Origin: an uncultured Neglectibacter sp.
GTDB lineage: Bacteria > Bacillota > Clostridia > Oscillospirales > Acutalibacteraceae
Length of the DNA: 31,192 nt
Direction: 5' to 3'
Assembly: GCA_937958185.1 (NCBI GenBank)
Contig: CALFFN010000007.1
Location: 1-31,192, forward strand
Under the pieces are notes generated by a model that did no database searches, was not told the origin of the DNA, and was given only the letters and a program-made list of their open reading frames with translations. The translations under genes and the position numbers were made by a program. Shown in pieces: positions 30,548-31,192 of this stretch (position 1 is the stretch's first letter; the number at the start of each line of letters is the position of its first letter).

Positions 30548-31048
30548 ATGGAGTTTGAAATTCGAGACTGCACTCCCGATATGGAAAAGCTGTGGGAGGA
30601 ACAGTTTGTGCGGTACAACTATGAGGACCTGGGGCTTACCCGGATCCCGGAGGAGGTTCTGCGGGAGAAGATCGCCAAGGGGATACTCTGGCACAATCTG
30701 GAGCAGGGCATTTCCCAGATCGCCATGGCGTTTTGCGATGGGAAACCTGCGGGTTTTGTGATGTATCAGGTGGACAGCGAAAAAAGCGACTGGTGCATGC
30801 GCCCGGGCTGGGGGATGATCCGGGAATTCTGCATTGTGCCGGAGCTCCGCCACAAAGGATATGGCAGGCTGCTGGCGCAGTACGCGGAGAAAAGGCTGGG
30901 AGAATTGAGCGACCGGCTGTACCTCACCGCCCACGACGAGGGGGCGAAAAGCTTCTGGGTCGCCTGTGGTTTTGCCGACAGCGGGGAGGACGCCAGCAAC
31001 GGCTGCCGCATTTTTGAAAAATATCTGGAGCGTGCTCCGAAAAGCTGA
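30548..31048 (+). CDS. GNAT family N-acetyltransferase
   Basis: This 166-residue protein has a GNAT fold. Motif A with the acetyl-CoA loop is REFCIVPELRHKGYGRLLAQ (about residues 91-110; RHKGYG is the Q/RxxGxG/A signature). LYLTAHDEGAKSFWVACGF is the typical motif B region. The N-terminal part (IRDCTPDMEKLWEEQFVRYN) contains the substrate-binding helices. The acceptor molecule cannot be predicted. AAAGGA lies upstream of the ATG. The gene has the same direction as trmO, with a 154-nt gap that shows no convincing promoter or gene, and ends before a strong terminator. Confidence 0.87.
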   Translation: MEFEIRDCTPDMEKLWEEQFVRYNYEDLGLTRIPEEVLREKIAKGILWHNLEQGISQIAMAFCDGKPAGFVMYQVDSEKSDWCMRPGWGMIREFCIVPELRHKGYGRLLAQYAEKRLGELSDRLYLTAHDEGAKSFWVACGFADSGEDASNGCRIFEKYLERAPKS

Positions 31049-31074
31049 ACGCCGGCTTTTGCGGGCGTGTAAAG

Positions 31075-31114
31075 AAAGCGGGTATCCGAAAAGACTTCGG
31101 ATACCCGCTTTTTT
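31075..31114 (+). terminator. Strong Rho-independent terminator of the acetyltransferase gene
   Basis: A perfect 16-bp stem (31075-31090 with 31096-31111) encloses a 5-nt loop and runs into a T tract (six consecutive T, 31109-31114). Confidence 0.93.
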
Positions 31115-31138
31115 ATGGCGCCATGAGGCGAAATAAAT

Positions 31139-31157
31139 CCCCCGGTTTTACCGGGGG
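31139..31157 (-). terminator. Hairpin terminator, probably for a minus-strand gene beyond the window
   Basis: CCCCCGG (31139-31145) pairs with CCGGGGG (31151-31157), loop 5 nt. On the minus strand it is followed by ATTTATTT, so it likely ends a gene lying to the right of the window edge. Confidence 0.6.
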
Positions 31158-31192
31158 AGATAAAAAAGCGGAGCAAAAGAAATAACCACCGA

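Overview
The window reads as chromosomal DNA of a GC-rich anaerobic Firmicute. A gut Oscillospiraceae/Ruminococcaceae-type clostridium is the best guess. Grounds seen in the sequence: strong Shine-Dalgarno sites, sigma-A promoters with 17-base spacers, an S-layer-homology (SLH) anchored surface protease, a PerR-type regulator followed by a reverse rubrerythrin, and a BclA-like collagen protein. The genus is inference; there is no rRNA or other phylogenetic marker here.

Layout. (1) 60-3240, minus strand: an NYN/OST-HTH RNase-like gene, a tRNA-Ala(CGC) gene with its own promoter and a palindrome-rich tail, and a Dabb-MATE operon. (2) 3276-9360, minus strand: a secreted M6 metalloprotease with Ig-like repeats and three SLH domains, then a zinc-ribbon/transmembrane/ectodomain protein. 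An AT-rich block of about 2.1 kb covers the protease module and a 43-codon tail lying in frame after the stop codon of the zinc-ribbon gene. (3) 9408-11574, minus strand: a family-2 glycosyltransferase and a collagen-like GXT protein, separated by an array of perfect palindromes. (4) 11715-15340, minus strand: a heterodimeric ABC exporter pair with one degenerate ATP site, controlled from a promoter covered by an inverted repeat. (5) 15412-19115, plus strand: a type-B carboxylesterase, an SH3 lipoprotein, and two RCK (TrkA-type) potassium-regulatory proteins without a visible channel gene. (6) 19187-20326, plus strand: an oxidative-stress unit of PerR-like regulator and reverse rubrerythrin, preceded by a 7-1-7 inverted repeat. 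(7) 20363-27213, plus strand: a nucleoside phosphorylase, then a two-gene operon of a GH94-type glycoside phosphorylase and a larger divergent relative. (8) 27225-29539, minus strand: an overlapping three-gene cassette of XRE-DUF4097 regulator, CPBP membrane protease and DUF2975-like membrane protein. (9) 29667-31157, plus strand: trmO and a GNAT acetyltransferase, ending at a strong terminator.

How the genes fit together. Surface and envelope functions dominate the left half (SLH protease, collagen protein with probable glycosyltransferase, ABC and MATE exporters). Stress and carbohydrate metabolism dominate the right half. No phage, plasmid, IS transposase or CRISPR array is visible. The least explained items are the divergent phosphorylase-like protein, the AT-rich block with the in-frame tail, the palindrome array between collagen and glycosyltransferase genes, and the tRNA 3'-end duplication.
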